DNA from: Arachis hypogaea
Taxonomy: Eukaryota; Streptophyta; Magnoliopsida; Fabales; Fabaceae
Assembly (NCBI RefSeq): GCF_003086295.3
Contig: NC_092051.1
Coordinates: 9,416,810 to 9,480,809, forward strand
Direction of reading: 5' to 3'
Length of the DNA stretch: 64,000 nucleotides
Below the pieces are notes generated by a model. The model saw only the letters and a program-made list of their open reading frames with translations, was not told the DNA's origin and searched no databases. The position numbers and the translations under genes are program-made. Position 1 is the stretch's first letter, and each line of letters opens with the position of its first letter. Below are positions 1-12,134 of this stretch, piece by piece.

Positions 1-626
1 CATCGCGCCAGTCACCGCTGCGTTACTCAGGATCGTCGCCTTGCCACAGCCACCGTCCATCGCGCCGCGCCACGCCACATTGCCGTCAAGAACAGAGTGC
101 GCACAAGGGAGGGAGACCGCCGCACCTTCGTCGCCGTTCCTCGCCGCCTCGCCGCCTCCGCCTCCGCCTCGCAACCTCGCCGCCTCGCCGCCTCCGCCAT
201 CTACATCTGCTTTCTTGCTTTCCTGCATTCTTGCTTTCTGTTTCTGCTTTTTGGTTTGGTGTTGTTGCTGTTGTTTGGTGTTCTTGGTGTTGGTGTTAGT
301 TGGTGTTGGTGTTGGTGGTGGTGGTGGTGGTGGTGGTGGTATGGTGTTGTTGCTGTTATTTGGTGTTCTTGGTGTTGGTGTTGGTTGGTGTTGGTGGTGG
401 TGTTGGTGTTGATGGTGGTTGTGGTGGTAATGGTTGTGGCAGTGGAGGTGGTGGGGTGAGGAAGGTGAAAAGGAGAATGATGATGATGAGGGTATTTTGG
501 TCCAAGAATTCGGGGAAGGATGATTTTAAAGCGTTTTTGAACGTTGATGATGATTTTAATAACGAAAAAAGGTCGGGGACGATTTTAATTTTGACCCAAG
601 AGGTTAGGGACGAAAACAATACTTAA
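1..626. repeat. GC-rich then (GGT/GTT)-rich low-complexity block
   Basis: Bases 1-200 are rich in CGCC/GCC triplets. About 236-450 is a run of GGTGTT and GGT units, including a pure GGT stretch near 318-340. Open frames here exist in several registers and read as poly-Cys, Val or Gly, as expected from a triplet repeat and not from a gene. The right edge (about 575-626) contains a 'gggacgaaaacaatactt' string that resembles the arms of TIR elements elsewhere in the window, so this may be the truncated right end of such an element cut by the window start. Confidence 0.6.
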
Positions 627-1999
627 CCCTTAGAAAAATTGCCTCTTTTTAAAAAGAGTGATGCTATATGTACAAATATTTTTGTAATTAAGTCTAACCA
701 AATTAATACAGAATCTAGTAGAAAAAAAAGTTTGTGTATGTCACTATTTTTTTTTTTTTGCATTTTTTGCAGCACACAAACTTTTAAAATTTAACACAAA
801 AAATTTTACAAATAACACAAATTTATTAATATAGCACACAATTCTTTTTCACATAACAAATTTTTACATATAGCACACAAATCGTTGTTACGAATATATT
901 TTGTTTGCTGCAAATGTATTTTGTTATTTGGATGAGTTGTGTGTAATTCTCCAAAAATTTATGTTGCACATCAAAATTTCTGTGCTATCACTAAAATTTA
1001 TGTGTTGTGCATATTTTATTGGTACAATATACAAATGTTTATATATAGCACATGAATTTTTGCTACAAATGTATTTTGTTATTTGGGTGTTATATGTATT
1101 TCATTGGTTAGGAGAAGATGAAAACGACGAGTACATTGTTTTAGTGTGATTAAGTGAGGTGAGTGATTTGCTTCGCTTGTTGCATGAAGAAGATTGAAGG
1201 ATCTAACCTAAGGTGATTCTGCGTGGTGGTTTCTTCAACTTCAAATCTAGGTTGTCAAGGACAAGTATTTTGAAGGTCTAGTAAAAAATTCCTTCAAGTA
1301 ACCAAAGTTATTAAGAACATGTTTTTTAGAGGTCTAGTAGAAAAAATAATTTCTTTTCTGTTAATTCTATCCTTTTACATTAAAGTTTGTGCCTTTCAAT
1401 TCTATTTTCATAATTAATCCTCCATTTTTTGTTTCTGCTGTTAATTTCCTTATCATACACGATGATTATAATAAAAGAGAATGAGGAGAGAAAAAAAAAG
1501 AAAAAAATAAATTAAACAGAAACAACATCAAGAAGAAGAAAAATTCCACTTGTGTATAAAAGAGAAGAGTAGGGACTTGGTTAAAAATTTAGTTCAAAAT
1601 ATGATTGAAGGTCTCATATTTCTCTCTTAAAAACTCCCTTTTAAAAGTGAAAAATATACCTACGAATTCAAATAATGTTATCAAAAGTTACCAATTAAAA
1701 ATATTTTTATATAAAAAAAATGCAAAATTTAACTTTTAATATATTTATTGTGTATTAATTAAAATAATTTTTTTTAAATTTTTATTAATTATAATCTTAG
1801 GACACACGTTAATACTTTGTTTAGATTGATAATGAAAAATAAAAAAAAATGAGGAAAAAAAAGAAAAAGGGAATTTTTAATAAATCCTACAACTTAAAAT
1901 AAAAATAATAATTATTTTGAAAAAGAAAAAATATGTGAAGAAATTTTTTTTCTTTATTGGTAAACAGTCAATTAAAAAAATGGTGGATACTACAATGAA
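627..1999. other. AT-rich spacer, no gene seen
   Basis: Long A/T runs, with several near-repeats of 'tagcacacaaat...' between about 770 and 1060, suggesting a degraded short-period repeat. No coding homology recognised on either strand. Confidence 0.5.
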
Positions 2000-2008
2000 T
2001 ACTTTATA

Positions 2009-2539
2009 GAGTAAAGTATTGTTTTTGTCCTCAACGTTTGGGGTAAATTCTATTTGTGTCCCTAACGTTTAAATCGTCCTATTTGTATCCCTAACGTTTG
2101 TAAAAATGATTCAATGTTATCCTGCCGTCAATTACACATCATGAGCGCTTTAGTTTGAGTTTTAAAAATCTCTTCTTGAAGTTAGAATACAAATGTTTGG
2201 GATAGAATCGATGATCTACTCTGAAAAATAGCTCATCAAATGTTGAAACTAATTCCTACAATATTTACATAATTCACTTTTCTATAGACATAATTGAATC
2301 TAAACACAAATAGTGGGTATAATATTAAAATCGAACACATCCAAGTGAGACCTAATTGAGAATGAATACATCTAAGTGAAAATAATTGAAAAATATAATC
2401 TGATTTGTTAGTATAATTGATAGTAGGATAACATTGAATCACTTTTATAAACGTTAAGGATACAAATAGGACGATTTAAACGTTAGGGATACAAATAGAA
2501 CTTACCACAAACGTTGGGGACAAAAACGATACTTTACTC
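2009..2539. mobile_element. MULE-type MITE with 9-bp target duplication
   Basis: The 531-bp element begins GAGTAAAGTA and ends TACTTTACTC. The left arm (about 2009-2133) and right arm (about 2415-2539) are inverted copies over roughly 125 bp with few mismatches. It is flanked by perfect direct 9-bp copies TACTTTATA at 2000-2008 and 2540-2548. Long TIRs plus a 9-bp duplication are the signature of the Mutator superfamily. There is no coding capacity, so it is non-autonomous. Related termini occur at 11686, 19631 and 62215. Confidence 0.9.
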
Positions 2540-2658
2540 TACTTTATAATTGTCTTTATTTAAAAATATTTCTTTTTTACCCTTAGATGATGGATTGTAT
2601 GATTAAATTTTAATATCTATAAAAGTGTTGTCTTTGTTTAAAATGTAGTTAAATAAAT

Positions 2659-3143
2659 GGGGGATGCTCTCATAAAGATGCGTAAAACATCTTTCTGTAA
2701 AGACATTTACGTGTCGCATTATTTTTGGACGTATTAATGAACCGGTTATTTTTGAATTTCTTAACAAATTAGAATAAAACCAATTTTTTTTATAAAATAA
2801 CAATAAACCCAATTTTTTTTAGAGATTTAATTGTATTTTTTTAATTTTTAGGGATTTAAATGGCCAAAAAACAAAAAGTCAGGAATATAATTGTCTTTTT
2901 ATAAAAAAAATTAAAGATATTCGGTTTAGATGGTATGATTCGATCAGATCAAATCGGGTCTAATAATTATAATGCAGACAATTAGATTTATTATTGTTGC
3001 TATAATAAACCGATTTTGTTCTGGTTTATAATAAAAAATTAAATTATTAACTGATTTAATAAGAATGTCCAATAATAACATGACATGTGTAAACGTCTTT
3101 AAAAAAAAAAGATATTTTTAATATCTTTATTAAAGTGGTCTCC
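2659..3143. mobile_element. second MULE-type MITE with 9-bp target duplication
   Basis: The 485-bp element starts GGGGGATGCTCTC and ends GTGGTCTCC. Its arms match as inverted repeats over about 100 bp and share the 'aaagacgtttacacatgtc' type motif. The perfect direct repeat TAAATAAAT lies at 2650-2658 and 3144-3152. The end sequence differs from the 2009-2539 element, so it is a different family with the same duplication length. No ORF. Confidence 0.8.
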
Positions 3144-3152
3144 TAAATAAAT

Positions 3153-3992
3153 AAATCACTTTTAAACAAAACATCTTTATAAAAAGATGTTTTTCCATCT
3201 TCATTTCAGTAGTTACCTTAAAAAATATGGAAGAAGTTCTCTTTATAAAAAACACTCAAGTTGAATGACGCGACTAATCATAGATAATAAGAAACGTTCC
3301 CACTGCCAACGTGCACAACTTTACAACTCACATGTTAATGACTGCGCCAAACTTGCAAGAAACAATCATTTTCATTGAGAAGATACCTAAACATAAATCA
3401 AAAGATATTGTGGAAAGGATGAAGTTAAATTTAGCTAACCGTCTGATAGTGCAACTCATATCATTAGATTCATTACATCACGAGTTATTTAAGGAGAAAA
3501 CAAAGAGGTTTGTTAACAAGATTCGTATTGCCAAAATCATAGATCATTTGCATCAAAACTGGTTATACAGTAGTTAAGATTAGGAATGATGATCCAGAGC
3601 ATAACATGATGAACTTGAATAATAAATCATAAAATCAAATAGACTTATGTACATCTGTAATCTGAACAAGACTACAAGCTCAATGATGACTTTAATGTAT
3701 TGATGTGGTTTATTTATTATTACTTGTTAGCAAATGGGTCAATAATATGAAATTAAGTTCCCAACCCTTTAATATAGCACAACAGCATCTAACATCTTTT
3801 GTAATTAGCTACCATTTCATCCAAAAATCCACATATAATAAAATTATGCAGCTGACAGATTTTGTTCTTAGTCATAAAGGATTTTTTAAATATAAAAAAT
3901 TTTAATTCTAAAGATGTTCGATCAACAACTAAACTAATAGTGCTTGCAAGGCTGAGTAGAAGCAACCCTTACAGAAATATCTATTGATTTCC
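3153..3992. other. 3' flank of the PPR gene; one unrecognised ORF
   Basis: AT-rich. The plus-strand open frame 3311-3577 (88 codons, ATG) has balanced composition but resembles no family I know and has no partner exon. I treat it as a chance or relic ORF. The rest probably includes the 3' UTR of the minus-strand PPR gene. Confidence 0.4.
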
Positions 3993-6485
3993 TCAATCAA
4001 GCAAATCCGAAGCTGGATTCTTCCTAAAACCATCAACTTGAGCCAACAGATTTGCAAAATCCCTGTTGGGAAATACGTTATCAGCCTTCATGCTGTCCCT
4101 AATCCGATAGGCCGGAAGCTTGGCATTTATATAGGCCTGTACGAGAATTTGGTATTGCCTCAGACGAATCGTGTAGCCAGCTTGTTTGATTTTGTGCAAA
4201 ATCTTTTCTGAATTATGGACGTCGCCCCTCTTAGCATACTGCTCCATAATAGCAATATAAGAAATGATTAATGGTTTCAACTGGCTTTGCATGATAGCCT
4301 TTTGCAGAATAGTGTCTGCCTTCTCCACTTCCCCTGCTTGGATGTGAAGTTTCACTAGGTCGTCCAATGTCAATGGGCCTATTTGACACCCGCTCTCTGC
4401 CATTCGCTTAATGAGATCTTTGCCCTTTGCTAGCATCTTATTATTTGCATAAACCTTCAGCATGACTGAGTAGTTCTTGGAAGAAAGCTTCCACCTCTTT
4501 GATATCATTTCGAAAACAGCCTCTGCTTCATCAATTTTCTTCAACTTTCCAAAAGCTTCAATCGCAGCGAGACAATCTTCAATTCGAGGGGAAGCCTGAC
4601 AGACCTCCCAAATTCTTCCCACTTCATCAGCCTTACCCAGATTTGCGTATAGAGGAAGCAAATATCGACCAAGCCAAGAATTCTCTTCCAAATTTTCACC
4701 TTCCATTTCCTTCAACATATCTTCGGCTTTTTTTTCAAGCCCAGCAGTTTTGTAGTGTCCAACCAAAACTGCTTTTGTTCGGATGTCTGGTTCAATCCCT
4801 TGAGCCTTCATTTTCTCAACAATTAGATCCATGCCATCAATATCTTTGGACTGGCCTTTTGCGTCTATTAATATTTTATAAGTAAAAGGCGAAGGTTTGA
4901 CATTCTCATTTTCCATCATCAACAATACATCGGCTATTTTCTTCTTGTCATGCCTCTTATACAGAAGAAGCAACTGATTCCAAACAAATGATGTAAGAGG
5001 GAATTTCAAATCTTTCATTTTGTTGAAAGTTTCCTCTGCTTTCTTCAAATTGTTCTGAGCAACACAACTTGCTAAAAGGGTTTGATATACTGTCTCTCCT
5101 TTAAAAGATTCTGGAATACGCTCAATGTACATCTCCGCTTCATGTAACCCACGCAATTTAGCAATCAAATCAACACGGGTAGCATGATCTCTCTCAGTAA
5201 CTTCAAGCTGACTTTTTGATACAACCCACTCTGAGAGCTACACAGAACCAACGATAAAAAATAGATAAAATCACATTGGAAGACATTATTAATGTAAAAA
5301 TAAAAAATAAAAGAAAAACATTTACAGCTAGCAACAAATCAGTAAAATAAACCTACAAAAAGCCAAAGTTAACATGTGAACATAATTACAACAAATAACT
5401 GATGAAAAGATGCCCATAACTTGCAACAGCAGAACAATTTACTTACGGTCAGGTGCATTTACAGCTGATCAACATGATATGAATGTTAGAATTTCGCACA
5501 AGGTCACAAATGAAATTAGCAGCTGTAATGTTCGATACACATTCATGACCCAAATTCTAATCATTACATAAAAGGGGTATTCATTCCGTGAAACATTGAG
5601 GGAGTGAAACAGAAGGATTACGTCAAAGGAAACTAAACACTCACAAGATTCTTCTTAAAAAAATCAATAGTGGCTAAGGTACGAACAACAAAGTCATGAC
5701 GGAGGAGTTGGAGCATAGCATGGCATGACATTGAATGACAACATTAATTTGCTCAGTTTGAGAGTTTCAAAATGACATTACTTGAAAATATTATTCAAGA
5801 AAACATCAAATATCCACCATTATTGACATATAAGGGTAATGAGAAATTAACTTAATTGCTAGCACAATACTTTTAATGCTATGTTCTATTTATTAGGAGC
5901 AAAAAAATAGTTTGATCCAATTACCTGAAAAGCTTTAAAATACAGTTTGCGCCTTCGAAGATTAACCATGGCCAGTGCGATATCTTGTCTGCTTAGTTCT
6001 TTCCCTTCTTCAACCCACTTATCCATAAGCACATGAACAGAAGTAGTTGGAGAACTATCAATCAATTTGAAAATTTCGGACTGAGCTCGTCGACGTACTT
6101 TTTTCTCACTTGGTTCAACCTCAGTGTCTGAAAACTCCAACTCCTCGCGTGGCTCCTCACCATCTTTAATATCATTGAATTCGTCTTTACCATATTCAGA
6201 ATCAGCAGCTGGTGTCTCAAGCTCAGAAAACCCATCCTCCAAATCATCCTGATCTTTCGTGCTACTGGCATCAGCTTGTGAAGAAAGTTCGCGCCTACTC
6301 ACAGTGAATTTTAAGGAGGCATGCCTGGAATGGTAGAACATATTCGGCAACAAAAAACGACCATATGCCATTCTAGATGAGTCCAACGTACTAGAATCAT
6401 CTTCCACCCGAGTACCCGAAACTGATTTGATGCAAGAAGCTCTCACATTAAACCCTCGGTTCCTAGGAAAAAAAGTTCGCACCAT
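3993..6485 (-). CDS. PPR protein, mitochondrial type, two coding exons
   Basis: A pentatricopeptide-repeat RNA-binding protein of the P class, resembling the Arabidopsis PPR596 (At1g80270) group, which acts in mitochondria on organellar RNA. Coding exon 1 is 6485-5925 (187 codons, ending at a CAG|GTAATT donor). Exon 2 is 5237-3993 (acceptor TGTGTAG). The junction is in phase and gives about 601 residues, close to the family length. The N-terminus is Arg/Ser-rich with few acidic residues (about 1-60), consistent with a mitochondrial presequence. An acidic linker follows (about 75-125), then helical PPR units across the rest of the protein. The C-terminus (FPNRDF...FRKNPASDLLD) matches the conserved end of the family. 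The ATG at 6485 is the first in frame. No frameshift or stop is seen. Exons and gene type come from the sequence; the precise RNA target is unknown. Confidence 0.92.
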
Positions 6486-7090
6486 TAAACAATCAGCTCC
6501 TAACCCTCACTAGTATTATAGTTATAGAAATAAATGTAAAGCCTGAAACAGACAAATAAAAATTTCATAAAGGAAATGACATTCTTTCTCTTTCAAATAG
6601 ACAATGCATAATATATGTATTCTAAGTTGCTAGACATGTGAGGCAATCCAATTGATAAGAACAACGTACTAATCAATAAAATTTAGCTCGTCTATCTTCA
6701 TTTCTTAATCTATTGATATTGTGTTTTAGTGTCGCGGATGCATAACATCAAAAAAAAAAAAAAAATCCTAATTGATTTAATTTTATTATTTTTTCTCCCT
6801 CAAATTTCGTATTTGTTATCCAATTTCTCCATTACAAAATCAATTCAAAAAATTGACAAAAGCGGAGTTGCAATCGAGACTAGGGGACGCGAACGGAGCT
6901 ATAAGATTGATTTTTTTTTATAGCAGGGAGAGAAAAGAAGAGAAAGAGGACGATTAGGGTTAGGATTACCTGAGAGGAAGAGAAGCTCGACGAAGAGCCC
7001 ACATATTTGACGGAGCAAGATCGCTGGAATCGGAAGTACTACAGTGAGAGTGAGAGTGAGTGTGAAAGAAGAAAGATGGAAGCTTGGCTT
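6486..7090 (-). promoter_or_regulatory. 5' leader of the PPR gene with probable 5'UTR intron
   Basis: Reading the minus strand, a CT-rich leader (about 7085-6970) ends in CTCAG|GTAATCC, a good donor at 6969. A plausible acceptor (TACTAG) lies about 25 bases upstream of the ATG at 6485, so an untranslated first exon and a roughly 450-bp leader intron are likely. A TATA-like CATAAAAG lies near 7157-7164 upstream. Boundaries are inferred from splice consensus only. Confidence 0.5.
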
Positions 7091-8859
7091 GAACCTTCAA
7101 CCCTAGTTAAAACCCTTCTCTCTCTACCTTTTTTTTTTTGGGCTTGGCTTCTCTCTCTACTTTTATGCACTAAATAAAAATATAAATGGACCAGTTTTTT
7201 GGTCCACTCATTGAAAGACTTTTGTATCTGTTTTTTCCAAATTACTAAAAAAAAATGTATATGTTCACAAAAAGAAAATGTATATTATACATTAGTATTG
7301 CATTGAAAAAAAATATTTGACTTAATCCATATAAAAAATTAGTAAAATTAGAAATTAATTCTCAAAATGTATTCAAAAAGGGTAATGAATGAAAAATTTA
7401 AACTTATTTTAATAATTATATAAATATGTAATAAGCTGATTTATATCAGAATTATTACTTTATATTTGGATGGTTATAATTTATTTTGTTTAAATTTCAT
7501 TTAACATTATTGTATATATGGTAAAGTTATTAAGGTGGGTATGCAATTATTTTTTACATTATTTTATATTTAATATTGATGTTAATTTAGTATGATAATC
7601 ATGATTTTGAAATAATCAACGGTTGTTCATATTCAGAAATTTCAAATTATTTTTGAAATTATTTTTTCATCTTCAAATCATCAAACATTATCCTACGAGG
7701 CAATTGAATATTTAAAAGAAACCATTAAAAACAATTTTATTTTTTTGTGTATATAAAATAGAAGATGGAAACTTGGAAAGTATATTTTGTGAGTCAAAGG
7801 TGAAAACAATATGGTGGATGGCCTTAAGTGACGATGATGTGTATAATAAATGAGTACTAATAATATTAAAATTTGTCTGAGAATTGGATGCAATAAGATG
7901 TTAAATGTAATAGATTATTCTTTGTTATTATTTAAATTATTTGACATAATAGAAGTATAAAGATTTTTGAAAATGAAGTACTTAAGTTTAATAGTAATTG
8001 GAAGCATGTTAAGGTTCTTATAAATCAATGTGATTAGTGAAAGAGAAGAAAGCATATTAAGGTGATGGATTAAAGCATGTTAATGGGCAGTAGTGTTAGT
8101 GGGTATGTGTAGTATATATTTTTAGCTATAATAATTTGATTGACGGTGGATACTTTGAAAACATCCATGGTATAATAAAATGTTTTATGAGAGAGAGTGT
8201 TATTAAAAAATATGAGGGTGAGATTATTATTTTAAGTATGGAATTAATATTTTAATTTTTATCAGAAAAATTAAAGGTCAAAGAAAAGGACATTATGATC
8301 TTTATTGATAATAAGACTGAGATCTAAATGGAAAGGAAGGAATGTCTTTAGAGCAATGGAACCTAAAGAATAAGGCTCATGGATAAATCATTTGATGCAA
8401 AATATTGGAATCAAATTTAAGAACACTACTGATTTTAAGGCAATAAATAAATGGGAGAGTATGGTTATGACTTATGATAAAAATACATTATTTATATATA
8501 AATAAAACAAGCAGATCAACAATTTTCAAGTAGACAAGGAGCAATAACGCTGAAGTAAAGTAAAAATCTTTAAATTAAAGCATTAATATTAAAAGTATTT
8601 GTATTTATGTAGTTATATTAACAAATGATAGATATTAAAAGGCAGTTTCATTCACAATGATCCACCAAAATTCAGATCAAATCACAATAAAAAAAAGCAT
8701 TTTTAGACAACCCAGATCAAATAATCATTCAACAACCCAACAATTACAACACAGCAACAAATATTACAATGACATTTGAACAAAAATTTTAGAAATTAAA
8801 AGGAAAAAGAAAAAATCGAGCATTCAGCAACTAGAGCAAAATTAAAAGCAGGGCCACTA
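7091..8859. other. AT-rich spacer
   Basis: No convincing ORF, TIR or repeat structure recognised. Composition is strongly A/T throughout. Confidence 0.4.
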
Positions 8860-9090
8860 ACTTTCGGCGAGAGCAGAGACGACGGCAAGCGGTGACCCAA
8901 TGGCGAGCTGCTCCAAGCCACAGTCACAGAAGCCAGCGAGGATGGGGACGATGTGCCAAGTTACCTGGGTTCCGGACAGGGGGAAGAGGAAGAAGCGGAA
9001 GCGCCGAGCCTGGGACGGCGGCGGCAAAGAACCTAGGATTTTGGTTTGGGACTTTCACTGCTTTGCTTCAGAGGGGTAATTGGAGAAGAT
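8860..9090. other. isolated GC-rich patch of unknown origin
   Basis: About 230 bases rich in GGC, GAAGC and CGG triplets, embedded in very AT-rich DNA. A 66-codon ATG frame crosses it (8892-9092) but reads as low-complexity Gly/Arg/Ala. It resembles the GC-rich patches at 38640-38910 and 60500-61200 in texture. It may be the interior of an eroded transposon or a captured exon. Confidence 0.35.
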
Positions 9091-9689
9091 AAAGAACGAT
9101 TGAATTTTTGTTTTTTTTATATGTTTTGCTTAAAAGGGACACAAATGATTAGAGAAATTGAAGAAGATGAAAAAATTTTGATTTTTTGTTTTTTTAATAT
9201 GTTTTTGTTTTGTTATTTAAATTATTTGAAAGTATAAAATTAGGATTAATTGAATTCTAAAATTTTGTTAATTTAAAAGGATATTTTTATCTAATGAAAT
9301 AAAAGAAAGATGTTTAAGACTTTTTATAAAATTAAATAAAAAATATTTTTTTATTTTTATTTAATTAAAGGAGTATATTAATAAAAGTGGTGATATAATA
9401 TATATTTAAAAAAACAAAAATTAAATGCTGATGAAGAAAATAAATTCCACGTAACTTATTATTATTTGTCTATATTTTAAACGTATTACTTTATTATTGT
9501 ACCAGCAAACACCATAGAACAAATATAAATATATGATAATAAGGAGTGAGATGAACCAGGTAAGGTTGTGAAAATAGAATGATAATAATTAGTATGCTAA
9601 AATTATTTGAAAGAAGAATATGGAGGCAAATACAATAAGGAAAAGTATAGAATATTAATATATTATCTATTAATTTATTGTCAATAATA

Positions 9690-9845
9690 ATTAATATTAA
9701 AAACACTTCTAATAAGAAAAATATATATAAAAAGACATATTTAAGAGATACATTCATAAAGATATTTTTATTAGACACAGTTATACAAAAAATATTTTCG
9801 TTAGACACATTTATAAAAATAGTTTTATTAAATATAGCCATAAGC
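9690..9845. repeat. short degenerate tandem repeat (about 35 bp unit)
   Basis: Three to four imperfect copies of a unit like 'ttagacacatttataaaaata' follow each other. On the minus strand they produce a repeating NKxIFxxVSN pattern in an ORF at 9494-9847, which is a by-product of the repeat. Flanking DNA 9091-9690 and 9846-10304 is AT-rich with no gene seen. Confidence 0.5.
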
Positions 9846-10304
9846 AAGAATTGATTGGAGTTGGTAGAATCCTTGGTTACTTATCGGGATTGATAAAATA
9901 AATAGAGTGCTCATCAATAACTTACAAGAAGAAACTTACTTTATGTTTTGTTATGTAATTTTAATTTTTGTTTGTTTGACAGTCTGTTATTATATTTTAG
10001 TTGTTGGTTTTCTAAATCACTTCAATGTGACGTGTGCTTTGTTTGATTTGCATTTATTCACAGAGATAATCCACATATCAAATTTTCTCTTCCCGTTCTT
10101 AGATCGAATATCGTCTCCATTAGATAAGAATGTAGAGATAAAATAGAAATGAACATAGAAAAGAAGCCTGGATTTCACTAAATTTATAATTAAACAGAAG
10201 ATTGAAATGGAGATACATCCAATTTTCTTCCTGATGATATAAATATCATATGTGCAAAAGCTAATAATAATCATCTATGCAATAAAAGATACACACATTA
10301 ATAA

Positions 10305-10781
10305 TTAGTTGACAAGCTTAATCATTTGCTTAAACTCTTTGAAATCAAGCATGCCATCGCCATCCAAATCCACTTTCTTGATCAAGTTCTTGCAATCCTC
10401 TAAGGTCTTCTTTCCTTGCCTTAAGCCCAATGAGCACAAAACCGAACTCAATTCCTCACCACTAACAAACCCGTCGCCATTTTGATCGAACAATTTGAAA
10501 GCCTCCTTCATGTCCTCTTCCTCGTCGCCGTCGCCGCCGCCGCCGCCGCAGACGTCGTCGTCGTCACCCATTACGTTCTTGTACAACCTCTCAAACTCGT
10601 CAAAGTCTACGTATCCGTCGCCATTCGCGTCGAGTCTCGCGATCATTTGAATCAAATCATGCTTCATGACGCCTAACCCTAGTTTTGTTACGGACTCTAA
10701 AAGCTCCTCCTTTGAGATCTTCCCGTCGTCATCATGATCAAACATTTGGAATATGCGTCCGAAGTCCGCCAATTGATTCAT
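10305..10781 (-). CDS. calmodulin-like protein, four EF-hands (CML3/CML7 type)
   Basis: A single-exon 158-residue Ca2+ sensor. Four canonical EF-hand loops start with Asp and end with Glu: residues 15-26 (DHDDDGKISKEE), 51-62 (DANGDGYVDFDE), 99-110 (DQNGDGFVSGEE) and 138-149 (DLDGDGMLDFKE). All four keep Asp, Gly and Glu at positions 1, 6 and 12, so all should bind Ca2+. The sequence EEEDMKEAFKLFDQNGDGF and the Leu-Glu-Asp-Cys segment before loop 4 are typical of plant CML3/CML7-group proteins. The ATG at 10781 gives the usual short N-terminus (MNQLADFGRIF); the frame remains open upstream but without a further ATG. The linker between the lobes (residues 72-90) is lengthened by Asp and Gly runs encoded by GTC/GCC triplet repeats. 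Likely cytosolic or nuclear; partners unknown. Confidence 0.93.
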   Translation of the reverse strand: MNQLADFGRIFQMFDHDDDGKISKEELLESVTKLGLGVMKHDLIQMIARLDANGDGYVDFDEFERLYKNVMGDDDDVCGGGGGDGDEEEDMKEAFKLFDQNGDGFVSGEELSSVLCSLGLRQGKKTLEDCKNLIKKVDLDGDGMLDFKEFKQMIKLVN

Positions 10782-11685
10782 GTTTGAGCAATGAATTAAA
10801 CACACTATTACCACAATTGAAAATTGGGAAGATTTGATTGATGGCTTGCTATGTTATGATGAACAATGAGTGAGATGGTAGGGTATAAAAATGTGAGGGG
10901 GGAAAGAAAAAAGTTAGTACTAAACAAAAGGTTGGCAGAGAGGTTTCTCAATATTAACAAATTAAACTAGAATTGATGAGAATGATCACATGCAGTTACA
11001 AGTTAATGGCACATCCATAATCCTGTTATACTTAATTTGTTTGTTTGTTCTTTAATTAGGGCGTTTCACAAACTAAGCTAATTAATGATACCATTAGTTT
11101 GGTTCGTTTTGTTAATGTATTCACAGGCACACAGAGTGAAATTGCAATATATACATAATGGCTCTTTCTTTTTTCATATCATAAATTAGTTGTGCAAGCT
11201 AAGCAAGTCACTGTTATAGTGGTATATGTATATCCACCAACAAAAAGCTGAGAATTTTGTTATTAAAATTAAATAATTAATACTCTAGCGTGGAATTTTA
11301 TAATTGAGGGATCTCAACTTATTTTTATTTCTAAGATAGATAATTACTTGTAAATATTAATTAAGTATATTTTACTTTCATTTATGAAAATTCAAAAACA
11401 ACTATTTAATTTTTAGCAATGCTACATTATTAAGTCATGTTGGTAATTGAATTTAATAAAATTTATTGGATACCCAAAAAAATTAGTTGAAGAAAAAGGA
11501 AAAAAAGACACACACAAAAAAAAGAAAATTAAAAATAATTAATTAAATTTAGTTACAAAAATAATTTGTTCATCTAGGCTTCTAATAATCTAATTATGCA
11601 TTTATAAATATTGTATTGTGAGAATAACTTATGCGTACTTCATATATTTATGATATAAAGAGACTAAGTATTGTATAATAATTTT
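10782..11685. other. upstream region of the calmodulin-like gene
   Basis: AT-rich intergenic DNA that should contain the promoter of the minus-strand calmodulin-like gene. I see no well-oriented TATA box that I would defend. No ORF. Confidence 0.35.
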
Positions 11686-12051
11686 GGGTAAAGTATATTT
11701 TTTGTCCTGAAATTTGATAAAAATTTTAAAAATATCTCTAAGTTTTATTTTGTTTTAATTTTGTCCCAAAAATTTTCGATTTGCATCAAATATACCCCTG
11801 ATGGCTAATTTTTTAAAAAATTTAAAACCAATTCAACAACAATTTTATAAGAACAACCTTCAACATAAGCAAATCAAGCATAATTTTCATGCATTGTTGT
11901 TAGATTGGTCTTAAATTTTTTGAAAATTTAGCCGTCTAGGGTATGTTTGATGTAAATCGAAAACTTCTAGAAAAAAATTGAAACAAAATAAAACTTAGGA
12001 GTATTTTTAAAATTTTTGCCAAACTTCAAAGACAAAAAGTATACTTTACCC
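11686..12051. mobile_element. MULE-type MITE, GGGTAAAGTA family
   Basis: The 366-bp element begins GGGTAAAGTATATT and ends TACTTTACCC. Arms of about 110-120 bp pair as inverted repeats, with recognisable 'ttgtccc' and 'cgatttgcatcaaa' motifs on both. The flanking 9 bases (AATAATTTT and TATTATTTA) agree at 6 of 9 positions, consistent with an old, diverged target duplication. It shares terminal bases with elements at 2009, 19631 and 62215. Confidence 0.75.
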
Positions 12052-12134
12052 TATTATTTAATAGTTATTATTTTATATTTTTAAATATTAAAATGTCTAA
12101 TTTAATTTCATATATTTTGATTTTGTTTATTTAA

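Noticed and set aside
41..626. Several overlapping long ORFs with Val/Gly/Trp/Cys runs
   Set aside because: All derive from a GGT/GTT triplet repeat read in different frames; no protein-like segment.
3311..3577. 88-codon plus-strand ORF
   Set aside because: No recognised family, no splice context, lies just past the end of the convergent PPR gene; kept only as a note in the flank entry.
4499..4885. 128-codon plus-strand ORF
   Set aside because: Antisense shadow of the PPR gene.
10870..10890. GGTATAAAAATG as a promoter TATA box
   Set aside because: It points along the plus strand, away from the minus-strand calmodulin-like gene, and no plus-strand gene follows.
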